In this document: piece after piece, positions 36,430-44,923 of the stretch
Layout: each line of letters opens with the position of its first letter
How positions within the stretch are numbered: position 1 is the stretch's first letter
Source of the DNA: JBCDJG01 sp038748065
GTDB lineage: Bacteria; Pseudomonadota; Gammaproteobacteria; Pseudomonadales; Halieaceae
Assembly (NCBI GenBank): GCA_038748065.1
Contig: JBCDJG010000015.1
Span: 1 to 64,000, forward strand
DNA length: 64,000 nt
Reading direction: 5' to 3'
The notes under the pieces: generated by a model
Told to the model about the DNA's origin: nothing
Database searches by the model: none
What the model saw: the letters and a program-made list of their open reading frames with translations, nothing else
Position numbers and translations under genes: made by a program

Positions 36430-37643
36430 GCGGCGTTGTTTTAGCCGCGGGAGCGACCGCCGTCTTCTGGCAAGACATCCGTGAAGTGCGCGCACTCATG
36501 GAGTATGCCGCCACCTTTGAACCCGAGGTGATAGACGAGAACTTCAGGAGTTTCTACACCCAATATCCCGCCGTTACGATAAAGCGCGGCGGGCCTGTCT
36601 ATGATCTGCCTGAGGCGCTGCGCGATGACGCGCTGCCCGAAACCTATACCTACGGCGATGAAGAGAAAAGCCTGAGCCAGTTTCTGGCCGACACCCAGAC
36701 CAGCGGCCTGCTGGTGATGCAGGGTGACGCCATCGTGTATGAGGACTACTGGCGTGGCCAGACCGCCGAGGATCGCCACATCATTATGTCAATCTCCAAG
36801 TCCATGGCGTCCATGCTGGTGGGCGTAGCGGTCAATGACGGTCTTATCGATATCGAGGATCAGGTGACCGACTATGCGCCATCATTGGTTGGCTCCGCCT
36901 ATGACGGCGTCACAGTGAAAAACGCGCTCGAGATGGCATCTGGCATTCGCTGGAGTGAGGACTACGGGCGACTGGACTCGGATTTGGTGCAGTCGCTGGT
37001 TGCCCTCTTGCTGGGCTCCCTCGATGAGTTTGCCCTCGGATTGCAACGAGAGCGTGAGCCCGGCACTTACAACCACTACGCCAGCATGGATACCCATATT
37101 CTGGGTATGGTTCTGCGCGGCGCAACGGGAAAATCCTATCAGGATTACTTCGAAGAAAAGCTCTGGTCGAAACTCGGCGCAGAAAGCGACGCGAAAATGC
37201 TAGTCGATTCCGTCGGCGAACCCCTGGTGTACGGTGGCGTCAACATTCGCCTTCGAGACATGGCCCGCTTCGGCAAGCTGTACCTCGACGAGGGGCGCAA
37301 CTTTGCCGGTGAACAGCTCGTGCCTGCATCGTGGGTGAAGGCATCCACCACGCCGGACGCGCCCATGCTCATGCCGATGGCAGACAATCCGCAGTCATCG
37401 AGCGGCTTTGGCTACAAATACCAGTGGTGGATTCCATTCACACCGGATGGCGGCGATTACTCTGCGATCGGCATTTATGGTCAGTTTGTTTATGTGAATC
37501 CCAAGCGTCGCGTCGTAATCGCAAAGACCACTTCCTACCTTGACTATAACGAGAATGGCGGCTGGATGAACCACGAGACGCTGATCGCGATGCAGGCAAT
37601 TGCGCGCCATCTCACGCCAGATGAGGCTCTGGCCGCCAACTAG
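36405..37643 (+). CDS. NylB-like serine hydrolase (6-aminohexanoate-dimer hydrolase family)
   Basis: 412 residues of the class C beta-lactamase fold. After one N-terminal membrane helix (IFLGGVVLAAGATAVFW) the active-site motif SISK lies at S129-K132 in RHIIMSISKSMASMLVG. YDGVTVKNALEMASGIRWSEDY follows (key part YDGVTVKNALEMASG), very close in layout to nylon-dimer hydrolase NylB as I remember it. YNHYASMD holds the Tyr motif, and GYKYQWWIPF with IGIYGQFVYVNPKRRVV forms the C-terminus. It is likely periplasmic and membrane-anchored. Its start overlaps the PepSY gene by 25 bases. Its end overlaps the convergent NylA-like amidase gene by 32 bases. Amide or ester hydrolysis is likely; the true substrate is not known. 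Confidence 0.85.
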   Translation: MYWKKIFLGGVVLAAGATAVFWQDIREVRALMEYAATFEPEVIDENFRSFYTQYPAVTIKRGGPVYDLPEALRDDALPETYTYGDEEKSLSQFLADTQTSGLLVMQGDAIVYEDYWRGQTAEDRHIIMSISKSMASMLVGVAVNDGLIDIEDQVTDYAPSLVGSAYDGVTVKNALEMASGIRWSEDYGRLDSDLVQSLVALLLGSLDEFALGLQREREPGTYNHYASMDTHILGMVLRGATGKSYQDYFEEKLWSKLGAESDAKMLVDSVGEPLVYGGVNIRLRDMARFGKLYLDEGRNFAGEQLVPASWVKASTTPDAPMLMPMADNPQSSSGFGYKYQWWIPFTPDGGDYSAIGIYGQFVYVNPKRRVVIAKTTSYLDYNENGGWMNHETLIAMQAIARHLTPDEALAAN

Positions 37644-39102
37644 GGTTTTGAGGCTGGTAGTGACAAATGTTAAGGGCCGGCTTGGTCTGCTGCCAAGGTC
37701 GCGCCCGTTCCAGTTGCCCCGATAACGCAAACAGTACATCCTCACGCCCGTAAGCCGCGGTCAGTAAGACGCCGACCGGCAAACCGTCCTGATTGACATG
37801 CAAAGGCACGGTCGCCGAGGGGACGCCGGCGAGATTTGCCAAGGGTGTGAATGCGCCGTAAGTCCACTTTTTCTGCAGGTAGTCTTCTGAATCTGCCTGG
37901 TTGGCGTTGAGATAACCCAGAGGAATCGGTGGCCGGGCCAAGGTCGGCGTCAGGAGAACATCAAAGTCGGTCATAAAGACGCCCAGCCGCCGGGCCATCG
38001 CGTTTTTGAAGTCCAATGCCTCGGCGAGCTGTCGTGCGCTTGACGCCTCGCCGCGCGCTGCCATGGCCAGATTGCACGCCTCAACTGAAGCAGCATTAAC
38101 CTGCCTGCCATTTTCAGCCGCTGTTGCCGGAAGTTCCATTGCCAGCGAAACTGCAAGCAGGGTAGACAGATGCGTACACAGCTGTGGATGAGCATAGGCT
38201 GGGCTCGCTTCTATCACCTCATGCCCGAGGTCGGATAACAGTGCAGCCGCATCGGCCAGGGCCTCGGCACAGTCGTCGGCGATAGCGATGTCATTCGCTG
38301 CGCCATTACTGACAGCAATACGTAAACGCGCTGGGTCATGGGCCAGCGTATCTGCATAGAGACCTCGCTTTGCCGGCGCGGCGTAAGGCGCTCCGGTTTC
38401 AACGCCTTCAATATGATCCAGCACTAGCGCACTGTCTCGTACGCTGCGTGTGATCACGTGTTGAGCCATCATGCCGAACCAGATCTCGCTGTATTGCGGC
38501 CCGGTCGGCACGCGCCCCCGGCTGGGTTTCAGGCCGAACAGGCCGCAGCAGGAGGCCGGGATCCTGATCGAACCCGCTGAGTCATTGCCATAGGCGAGCG
38601 GCACGGCACCAAAGGCAACGGCAGCAGCGCCGCCACCACCGGAGCCCCCAACAGAGTGGCCGAGGTTCCAGGGATTACGGCAGGGGCCATGAAGGAGGGA
38701 TTCGGTCGTAATTGAGGAGGACAACTCGGGCACATTGGTGGTGCCAAAGGGCACTAGCCCCAGCGCGCGAAAGCGCCTCACAATTTCGTCGTCGGCCGCC
38801 AGTCGATCGCCCTTGGTAAGTCGGCTGCCGTAGTAGCGACGGGCGCCTGCCACGGCGCCCAAACAGTCCTTCATTGCAATAGGCACGCCCCACAGTGGCC
38901 CGGCGCCTGCTTTGCTTACGCCCTCACGCGCTACCGCCTCTTCGAGGTCGACGAACGCGTTTATACGATCATCGATCAATGCAGCAATCGCGAGACTGCA
39001 ATCCAGCGCTTCATCCGCGGTCAGATCTCCCGCGGCGATCCTGCGCGCCAGTTCCGTGGCGTCCCAACTGGCGAAGGTAATGAGGTCGTCAATGGCGCGC
39101 AT
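37612..39102 (-). CDS. Amidase signature enzyme, NylA-like
   Basis: 496 residues. The Ser-Ser-Lys triad is visible: K78 in PIAMKDCLG, S154 in GHSVGGSGGGG and nucleophile S178 in GNDSAGSIRIPAS. The spacing equals that remembered for NylA, the 6-aminohexanoate cyclic-dimer hydrolase (72, 150, 174). TTES...RNPWNLGHSVGG and the C-terminal AAYGREDVLFALSGQLERA also parallel NylA. The glycine-rich loop reads GGSGGG where GGSSGG is usual; the catalytic cis-Ser is retained. It lacks a signal peptide and is cytoplasmic. I used ATG 39102 (GCGAGG eight bases before). A LysR gene lies upstream on the same strand. Other amidase-signature substrates remain possible. Confidence 0.87.
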   Translation of the reverse strand: MRAIDDLITFASWDATELARRIAAGDLTADEALDCSLAIAALIDDRINAFVDLEEAVAREGVSKAGAGPLWGVPIAMKDCLGAVAGARRYYGSRLTKGDRLAADDEIVRRFRALGLVPFGTTNVPELSSSITTESLLHGPCRNPWNLGHSVGGSGGGGAAAVAFGAVPLAYGNDSAGSIRIPASCCGLFGLKPSRGRVPTGPQYSEIWFGMMAQHVITRSVRDSALVLDHIEGVETGAPYAAPAKRGLYADTLAHDPARLRIAVSNGAANDIAIADDCAEALADAAALLSDLGHEVIEASPAYAHPQLCTHLSTLLAVSLAMELPATAAENGRQVNAASVEACNLAMAARGEASSARQLAEALDFKNAMARRLGVFMTDFDVLLTPTLARPPIPLGYLNANQADSEDYLQKKWTYGAFTPLANLAGVPSATVPLHVNQDGLPVGVLLTAAYGREDVLFALSGQLERARPWQQTKPALNICHYQPQNPSWRPEPHLA

Positions 39103-39250
39103 ACCGGGCACCTCGCAAGGGATTCGGTGAGGGTTATGCTCGTTTACCCAGCGTAGCCAAGCTCACCGGCGCCGTGAAGATGTCAAAGGCGATGCCTCCG
39201 GTGCTTGGTGTGCAACAGTCTGAGCTTAGCTTGAGGAAAAAATCGGGAGC

Positions 39251-40246
39251 TTAGGGGCTAATCTGTTCGATATCTTGTTGTACGGCCCGGAATAGCCATT
39301 CCCGAAAACGCTTCAGCGAAGGATTGTTCCAACGGTCAACGCGAGCAAAAAACCAGTATGTCCAGGGCGTTACGGGTCCAAACTGCGGGTTGCCCGCGCC
39401 AATCTCTACCAGGTGACCGGCATTGATATCCGGCGCGGCAACTAGTCGGTTGGTCAGGGCCACGCCCCTGCCCTGGCGCGCAGCGGCCAGTGTCATGTGC
39501 CCATCCCATAAACGCGGACCCTGCGGTTCCTCGGCTTCGATTTCAAACTCTTCCAGCCAGATACGCCAGGTGTCGAAGTCCTCTTCGTGCAACAGATCCA
39601 CTTTAAGCAGGTCGGCAGGCGCTTCGATGTTGCCCTGGCGCTCCAGAAATTGAGGGCTCGCCACAGGAATAATAGGCGGTTTGGCGAACTCTACACCGCG
39701 TACGCCGGGGAATGAGCTCTCTGATTCAGCATCCTGTGGCAGAAGACGAATATCAATATCGGCCTCCATTCGCGTCAGGTCGGCACCGTCGTGGGTCGAC
39801 TTGAGTTCAATATCAACCTGGGGGTGTAACTCTTCAAACTCTGCGAGATGCTCCACCAGCCAGTGCAGCGCGAAGCCGGGCATACACCACACCTGTATAT
39901 GGTTTTCCAGGCCCTGTTTTATCAACTCTCGCGTCGCGTCGGCGATGTCGTCAATGGCCTGGCCTATATGGGCGTGATAGTGCCGGCCCTCTTCGGTCAG
40001 CACAGCGCCCGCGGCCGTGCGCTCCACCAATCGGGTACCGGTCCAGTCTTCGAGGGTGCGTAGATGCCGGCTGATCACCGCATGATCTCGCGCCAAGGCC
40101 TGCGCCGCGCGGCGGATTCCCCCCAGGCGGGCGACCGCATCGAAGGCGCGCAGGGCCTCGAAGGGCGGTGTCGCTTTGCGTTCCGGTGGCCTCGATCGTA
40201 ACTTGCGATCGCTCGGGTTGGTCTTGCTGGGGTCTTGGCTACTCAT
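39251..40246 (-). CDS. LysR family transcriptional regulator
   Basis: 331 residues. The N-terminal winged helix-turn-helix reads FEALRAFDAVARLGGIRRAA and ALARDHAVISRHLRTLEDWTG, near 29-75, of the GcvA-like type. The periplasmic-binding-fold effector domain begins after the linker helix. It is upstream of the amidase on the same strand and divergent from the NylC-like gene, with a 311-base spacer between. The usual LysR arrangement suggests it controls one or both. Confidence 0.9.
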   Translation of the reverse strand: MSSQDPSKTNPSDRKLRSRPPERKATPPFEALRAFDAVARLGGIRRAAQALARDHAVISRHLRTLEDWTGTRLVERTAAGAVLTEEGRHYHAHIGQAIDDIADATRELIKQGLENHIQVWCMPGFALHWLVEHLAEFEELHPQVDIELKSTHDGADLTRMEADIDIRLLPQDAESESSFPGVRGVEFAKPPIIPVASPQFLERQGNIEAPADLLKVDLLHEEDFDTWRIWLEEFEIEAEEPQGPRLWDGHMTLAAARQGRGVALTNRLVAAPDINAGHLVEIGAGNPQFGPVTPWTYWFFARVDRWNNPSLKRFREWLFRAVQQDIEQISP

Positions 40247-40557
40247 CGGCCGTTTATGCCGTACAGGTCACGCCAGCTTAGCACGGTGAGCTTCGCAAAG
40301 ACCAACGCGTAAAGCACTGCCGGTATCGCTTGGCCACATGCTTTGTAGTCAAGACATCACCCTATCAGGGGCATAGAGAAACCAGCTACACCGACTGTTG
40401 ACCCAGCGTCACCACTGCGTGCGCCTTGCGCATCTTCGCATGACTGGGCATTTCACCTACTATCGATATCAATGCGCTGGCGAACTTGGCTGTCGCCGGA
40501 TACGAGCCAGGCTTGTGTGGCGAGCATGTGTGAACAGACTCAAACAAGGATCAGGCA
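40247..40557. other. Spacer between divergent LysR and NylC-like genes
   Basis: No gene is supported here. The spacer must carry the promoters of both genes. A ribosome site, AAGGA, stands seven bases before ATG 40558. I see no clear LysR T-N11-A palindrome beyond chance and no repeat. Confidence 0.4.
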
Positions 40558-42021
40558 ATGGACTCCCGATCAGGGCATCACTTCATCAGAGGCCTAGGCG
40601 ATGCCGCAGGCATGCGCGCATGCCGCCTTGGCCTGGCACTTGGGCTTACCGTCAGCATAAACAGCTTTGCCCAGCCACAGATTGATGACCAGTCAGAGCT
40701 ACCCATGACTATCAATGACGGGTTCTCATCCAGTGATGCTCTAACCTTCGACTGGCCCATGCTCGAAATAGGCACGGGCCAGTACGAGGACGGCCCGACG
40801 GGAGTTACCGTCATCAAGTTCAAAAAGCCGGTGCTCGCTGTTGTCGACTCCCGGGGTGGCGGACCCGGCACCATCAATGCCGACTATTTGAAGATGGGTT
40901 ATTCCGTGCCCAACACAGACGCCGTCGTCTTTGCTGGCGGGTCCTGGTACGGGCTAGAGGCGGCTACTGCCGTGACCTCAGCGATGAAAGACGACGGCAT
41001 TCGCAGCGGGCACTGGGACAACGTCGGCTTAGCTCTGGGTTCCATTATCTATGATTTCGGCGGCCGCAGGCTGAACGAGATCTATCCAGACAAACGCCTC
41101 GCGCAGGCAGCTTATCGCGCTGCTGAGGAAGGCATTTTCCCGGTCGGGCCTTACGGCGCCGGGCGGTCTGTCGTATTTGGCGGTGTATTCGGCTGTAACG
41201 CCAAGTCGGGACAAGGGGCGGCCTACCGCCAGATCGGCGAACTTAAGATAGCCGTATTCGTCGTCGTGAACGCTATGGGCGTGGTTGTCGACCGAGACGG
41301 TAACATGGTGGCCTGCAACAAAGGTCCTGGCTGGCCCAAGTCGTCCAAGGTAAAAGACCTGCTCGCCGCATCGCCGGACAACGTGCAACCTGACTGGGAC
41401 GGCGAACGCGCTCTGGCCCCCGAAAAGAAGAACACCACGATCTCACTGGTTGTCACCAACAGAAAACTTGACTACGGCGAGTTGAATCGACTGGCTGTGC
41501 AGGTTCACACCTCGATGGCCCGGGCTATCCAACCCTACGCCACGGTCTACGACGGTGACGTTCTTTACGCAGTGACGACGGACGAGGTTGACGAGGGCCC
41601 AGGAGCCGCCTTACCCAGCCTCGAAATCGGCCTGGTCGCTGCCGAGATGATGTGGGACGCCATCCTTGCCGCAGTGCCAGAGCAACCTGAGCCTCCCGAG
41701 TTTGTCGCAAGTACTGAGGCGAGTGATAAGACCGGGGATGCCGACCTACTGGACAGCTTCGTGGGCGATTACATCTTCAGTCGCTTCGTCACTCTTCAGG
41801 TTCGCAGGCAAGGCGATCGTCTGTTGGCGCGAGCGATCGGCGATAGGGATGTGTTCGCAATCCCGCGAGACGAAGCCGTTGTGCTCACGCCGCTGTCAGG
41901 CAATCGCTTCACCATACCAAACACACGGTACCCGTTCGAAGTAGTGTTTAAAGATGCCTCTGTGGTGCTGAACCCGGGTCATTGGGAACAGCGTGCCAAG
42001 CGCAGTGAAGCGGCAGACTAG
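40558..42021 (+). CDS. P1 family N-terminal hydrolase, NylC-like, with extra C-terminal domain
   Basis: 487 residues. The first 40 residues hold a signal peptide (LGLALGLTVSINSFAQ). Residues about 60-375 are a NylC/DmpA-type N-terminal nucleophile hydrolase, which cuts itself before a Thr or Ser. The cleavage site KKNTTIS gives N292/T293, and NTTISLVVTN, SGQGAAYRQIGELKIAVFVV and TSMARAIQPY match the NylC pattern. Residues about 385-487 are an extra beta-rich domain (LLDSFVGDYIFSRFVTLQVR, DRLLARAIGDRDVFAIP) resembling DUF3471-type domains, absent from classical NylC. Exported, so it probably acts in the periplasm. It starts the plus-strand operon with the second NylB-like gene six bases on. 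Confidence 0.86.
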   Translation: MDSRSGHHFIRGLGDAAGMRACRLGLALGLTVSINSFAQPQIDDQSELPMTINDGFSSSDALTFDWPMLEIGTGQYEDGPTGVTVIKFKKPVLAVVDSRGGGPGTINADYLKMGYSVPNTDAVVFAGGSWYGLEAATAVTSAMKDDGIRSGHWDNVGLALGSIIYDFGGRRLNEIYPDKRLAQAAYRAAEEGIFPVGPYGAGRSVVFGGVFGCNAKSGQGAAYRQIGELKIAVFVVVNAMGVVVDRDGNMVACNKGPGWPKSSKVKDLLAASPDNVQPDWDGERALAPEKKNTTISLVVTNRKLDYGELNRLAVQVHTSMARAIQPYATVYDGDVLYAVTTDEVDEGPGAALPSLEIGLVAAEMMWDAILAAVPEQPEPPEFVASTEASDKTGDADLLDSFVGDYIFSRFVTLQVRRQGDRLLARAIGDRDVFAIPRDEAVVLTPLSGNRFTIPNTRYPFEVVFKDASVVLNPGHWEQRAKRSEAAD

Positions 42022-42027
42022 AGCGCT

Positions 42028-43314
42028 ATGAACATGGGCGATACGCGACTCTCAAGGGCCTCGGTTCCCAACCACAGCCGCGCCAACGGTGTCAGCGATG
42101 ACTCTGATCTACATGGCCGGCTGGCGTCGGTGCGCGACCTGTACGCGGGCAGGGTGTTTCCACAGCAGCAGATCTATACCTTCAGCCATATCGACCAACT
42201 GTTTCCCTCCCGTATCATTGAGCGCGGTCCGACAGTGGCACCACTGGTGGCTGGGACAAGCCAGCTTGAAGAGTTGAGAATGCAATGTGGCCATCGCGCC
42301 TACGACCTCTACGACATACTGTCCTTGAACAGGGTGGCCGCCATCCTGGTGCTCAAGGACGGTAAAATCTGTCTCGAGCACTATGAGTTTGGTCTCGATC
42401 GAGCCTCGCGCTGGATGTCGATGTCAGTGGCAAAATCCATAGGTTCCACGCTGGTTGGCATTGCCATAGCTGAGGGGCTGATAGACAGCGTCGACGACAC
42501 ACTCGAAACCTATCTGCCGTCGTTGCGTGGAGGCGCCTACGAAGGTGTTAGCATCCGCCAACTACTGCAGATGTCCTCCGGCGTCGAGTGGGACGAAGAA
42601 CCGACCAATCCCGCTTCGCATCGCAGCACCATGTTGGAACTGCAGCTTGCGCAGCAACCGGGCGCAATTCTCAAGTACCTAAGCGGGCTGCGACGCATAG
42701 CTGCACCGGGAACGCGTTGGAATTACAGCACGGGTGAAACACATCTTGTCGGGGAACTGCTGCGCGCCGCAACGGGGGAGTACCTGTCTACCTTTGCGTC
42801 CTCTCGACTCTGGTCACCACTGGGCATGGAATCAGATGCCAGCTGGTGGCTGGAATCACCTGATGGACTTGAAGTCGCGGGTAGTGGTATCAGCGCAACC
42901 CTGCGCGACTACGCCCGCTTCGGCCTGTTTACCATGCAGGGTGGTGTGCTGGATGGGCGACGGATTGTCCCGGTGGACTGGTTTACTGAAGCGACCTCCC
43001 CCCAGCTGATTAATGGCGAGCGCGTTGACTATGGCTACCAGTGGTGGCCCGTTTACGACCTGGAGGATAGTGCTGAGGTAACGCAAGCTGCCAATGGCAG
43101 CCACGCAGCGCCTGGCGTCAAGAAGCCCACATCCTCGCATCCGCATTGGCATGGGGCGTTTATGGCGGCTGGCTTGTTCGGCCAGCACATCTACGTGCAT
43201 CCGCAAGAGCGGGTTGTCATTGCCCTGTGGAGTGCGCAATCCAAGCCACTTGACGGCGAGGTCGTTGATGAGAGGGCATTTTTCAACGCTGTCGTACGTC
43301 AACTCAAGCAATGA
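42028..43314 (+). CDS. Second NylB-like serine hydrolase
   Basis: 428 residues of the same family as the gene at 36405-37643. The active-site motif SVAK lies at S133-K136 in WMSMSVAKSIGSTLVGIA. GGAYEGVSIRQLLQMSSG, WNYSTGET (Tyr motif) and VDYGYQWWPVY with GLFGQHIYVHPQERVVIAL follow. There is no signal peptide, unlike the membrane-anchored paralogue, so the two may act in different compartments. It lies six bases after the NylC-like gene and 45 before the oligopeptide transporter. Amide, ester or peptide hydrolase; substrate unknown. Confidence 0.86.
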   Translation: MNMGDTRLSRASVPNHSRANGVSDDSDLHGRLASVRDLYAGRVFPQQQIYTFSHIDQLFPSRIIERGPTVAPLVAGTSQLEELRMQCGHRAYDLYDILSLNRVAAILVLKDGKICLEHYEFGLDRASRWMSMSVAKSIGSTLVGIAIAEGLIDSVDDTLETYLPSLRGGAYEGVSIRQLLQMSSGVEWDEEPTNPASHRSTMLELQLAQQPGAILKYLSGLRRIAAPGTRWNYSTGETHLVGELLRAATGEYLSTFASSRLWSPLGMESDASWWLESPDGLEVAGSGISATLRDYARFGLFTMQGGVLDGRRIVPVDWFTEATSPQLINGERVDYGYQWWPVYDLEDSAEVTQAANGSHAAPGVKKPTSSHPHWHGAFMAAGLFGQHIYVHPQERVVIALWSAQSKPLDGEVVDERAFFNAVVRQLKQ

Positions 43315-43359
43315 GCCAGCGCCCGCTGGGTCTCGCAAACATGCACCGGCTATAAGCCA

Positions 43360-44838
43360 ATGACGAGTACCGCCCACAGGTCTTCAGCGGTATCCCCGGG
43401 TAAAAGCCTGGCCGATCAACGCGATGGTGTCGATTCCGCCAGCAGCAAAGGCGGCGAACTATTCGGCCATCCCAGAGGCCTCGCTTATATCGTTTTCGCT
43501 GAGGCGTGGGAGCGTTTTTCCTTTTACGGCATGCAGGCCCTGCTGGTGCTGTACATGGCCTCCTACCTCCTGCGCGACGGCAACAATGACCAGATCCTGG
43601 GCTTCACGGCTTTCGCGGGGCTTTTACGAGCAGTCTTCGGCGATCTCTCCGTACAGGCCATGACCGCGCAGATTTTTGGCCTGTATGTCGGCCTGATTTA
43701 CCTCGCTCCCGTACTGGGCGGCTACCTGGGTGATCGCTTCCTGGGCCGGACGAGGGCAGTGCTGGCGGGCGCCATCTTCATGGTCGCCGGTCACCTGCTC
43801 ATGGCATTTGAAAGTGCCTTCCTGATCGCGCTTGGCCTACTTATTCTCGGCTGCGGGCTATTGAAGGGCAACCTCGCTGCGCAGGTCGGTGCGCTGTACG
43901 CCAAAGCCGACCAGCGACGGGATACGGCGTTTACGCTATACAACGTCGCCATCACAGCAGGAGGCACTCTGGCGCCGCTCATCTGCGGCACGCTGGGTGA
44001 GCGCTACGGCTGGCACTACGGCTTTGGCGCAGCGGGTATCGGCATGATTGTCGGCTGCATCATTTATCTGTCTGGACGGCATCACCTGCCGCCAGATACC
44101 CCTGACACCGCGAGGCCGGGTAGTGCCACCCTGAGCCGCGATGAGTTCGGCAAAGTAGCAGCAATACTCCTGCTGATCCTGGTGGCGTCGCTGTTCTGGA
44201 TCGGACAAACACAGGTCTGGAACAGCTACCCACTGTGGATACAGTCGCGGGTTGACCGCGCCATATTTGACATGATTGTGCCCGTTACCTGGTTTCAGTC
44301 TATCGATGCAGGCGCAGCCATGGTCCTGGTGCCCCTCGTGCTGTGGCTATGGCGTACGCAGCGCCAACGCCACCGCGAACCATCAGAGCTGAGCAAGCTC
44401 TCTATCGGCTTCATCTTCGTCGCGCTAGCCTTCAGCGCACTCGCAATCGGCGAATGGCTGGCGGGCTTGCAGAATATGGTCTCGATGCGTTGGCTGATAC
44501 TGTTTCATTTCCTGGTGGGCGCAGGCTTTCTGTACATTGGCCCAGTGATGATGTCTCTGATATCACGTACTGCTCCCCCGCCTGTAAACGCCACAATGGT
44601 CAGCTGCTACTACCTGGCCATATTCCTCGGCGGCTTCGTCAGCGGCTGGCTGGGCCGGTTTTATGAGCCATTGGGCCCACTGGCGTTCTGGGCATTACAT
44701 GCGCTTATCGCGCTGGCTGGACCAGTGGCCCTCTTGCTCCTGAGAAGGTGGATTTCCACAACGCTTAGTGCCGTTGAGCTCATCGACCACACTAAAGAAC
44801 GCCATGGTGTGTCTGACGCACCCCCTGTGGCTGATTAG
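43360..44838 (+). CDS. POT family proton-dependent oligopeptide transporter
   Basis: 492 residues, MFS-type with about 12-14 helices. GHPRGLAYIVFAEAWERFSFYGMQALLVLYM, positions about 31-61, holds the family's ExxERFxYYG-like motif (EAWERFSFYG). GGYLGDRFLGRTRAVLAG and GLLKGNLAAQVGALY are also typical. It imports di- and tripeptides or similar small amides into the cytoplasm with protons. It is third in the operon behind two hydrolases, which supports import of the released products. Start ATG at 43360. Confidence 0.9.
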   Translation: MTSTAHRSSAVSPGKSLADQRDGVDSASSKGGELFGHPRGLAYIVFAEAWERFSFYGMQALLVLYMASYLLRDGNNDQILGFTAFAGLLRAVFGDLSVQAMTAQIFGLYVGLIYLAPVLGGYLGDRFLGRTRAVLAGAIFMVAGHLLMAFESAFLIALGLLILGCGLLKGNLAAQVGALYAKADQRRDTAFTLYNVAITAGGTLAPLICGTLGERYGWHYGFGAAGIGMIVGCIIYLSGRHHLPPDTPDTARPGSATLSRDEFGKVAAILLLILVASLFWIGQTQVWNSYPLWIQSRVDRAIFDMIVPVTWFQSIDAGAAMVLVPLVLWLWRTQRQRHREPSELSKLSIGFIFVALAFSALAIGEWLAGLQNMVSMRWLILFHFLVGAGFLYIGPVMMSLISRTAPPPVNATMVSCYYLAIFLGGFVSGWLGRFYEPLGPLAFWALHALIALAGPVALLLLRRWISTTLSAVELIDHTKERHGVSDAPPVAD

Positions 44839-44923
44839 GCAACTTTTGTAACGCAGTGGCTTCGGTACCATCAAAGTCGTTCAAAAAGAACTGCTGTACT
44901 TTGTACCCAATGGGGGGGAAACA

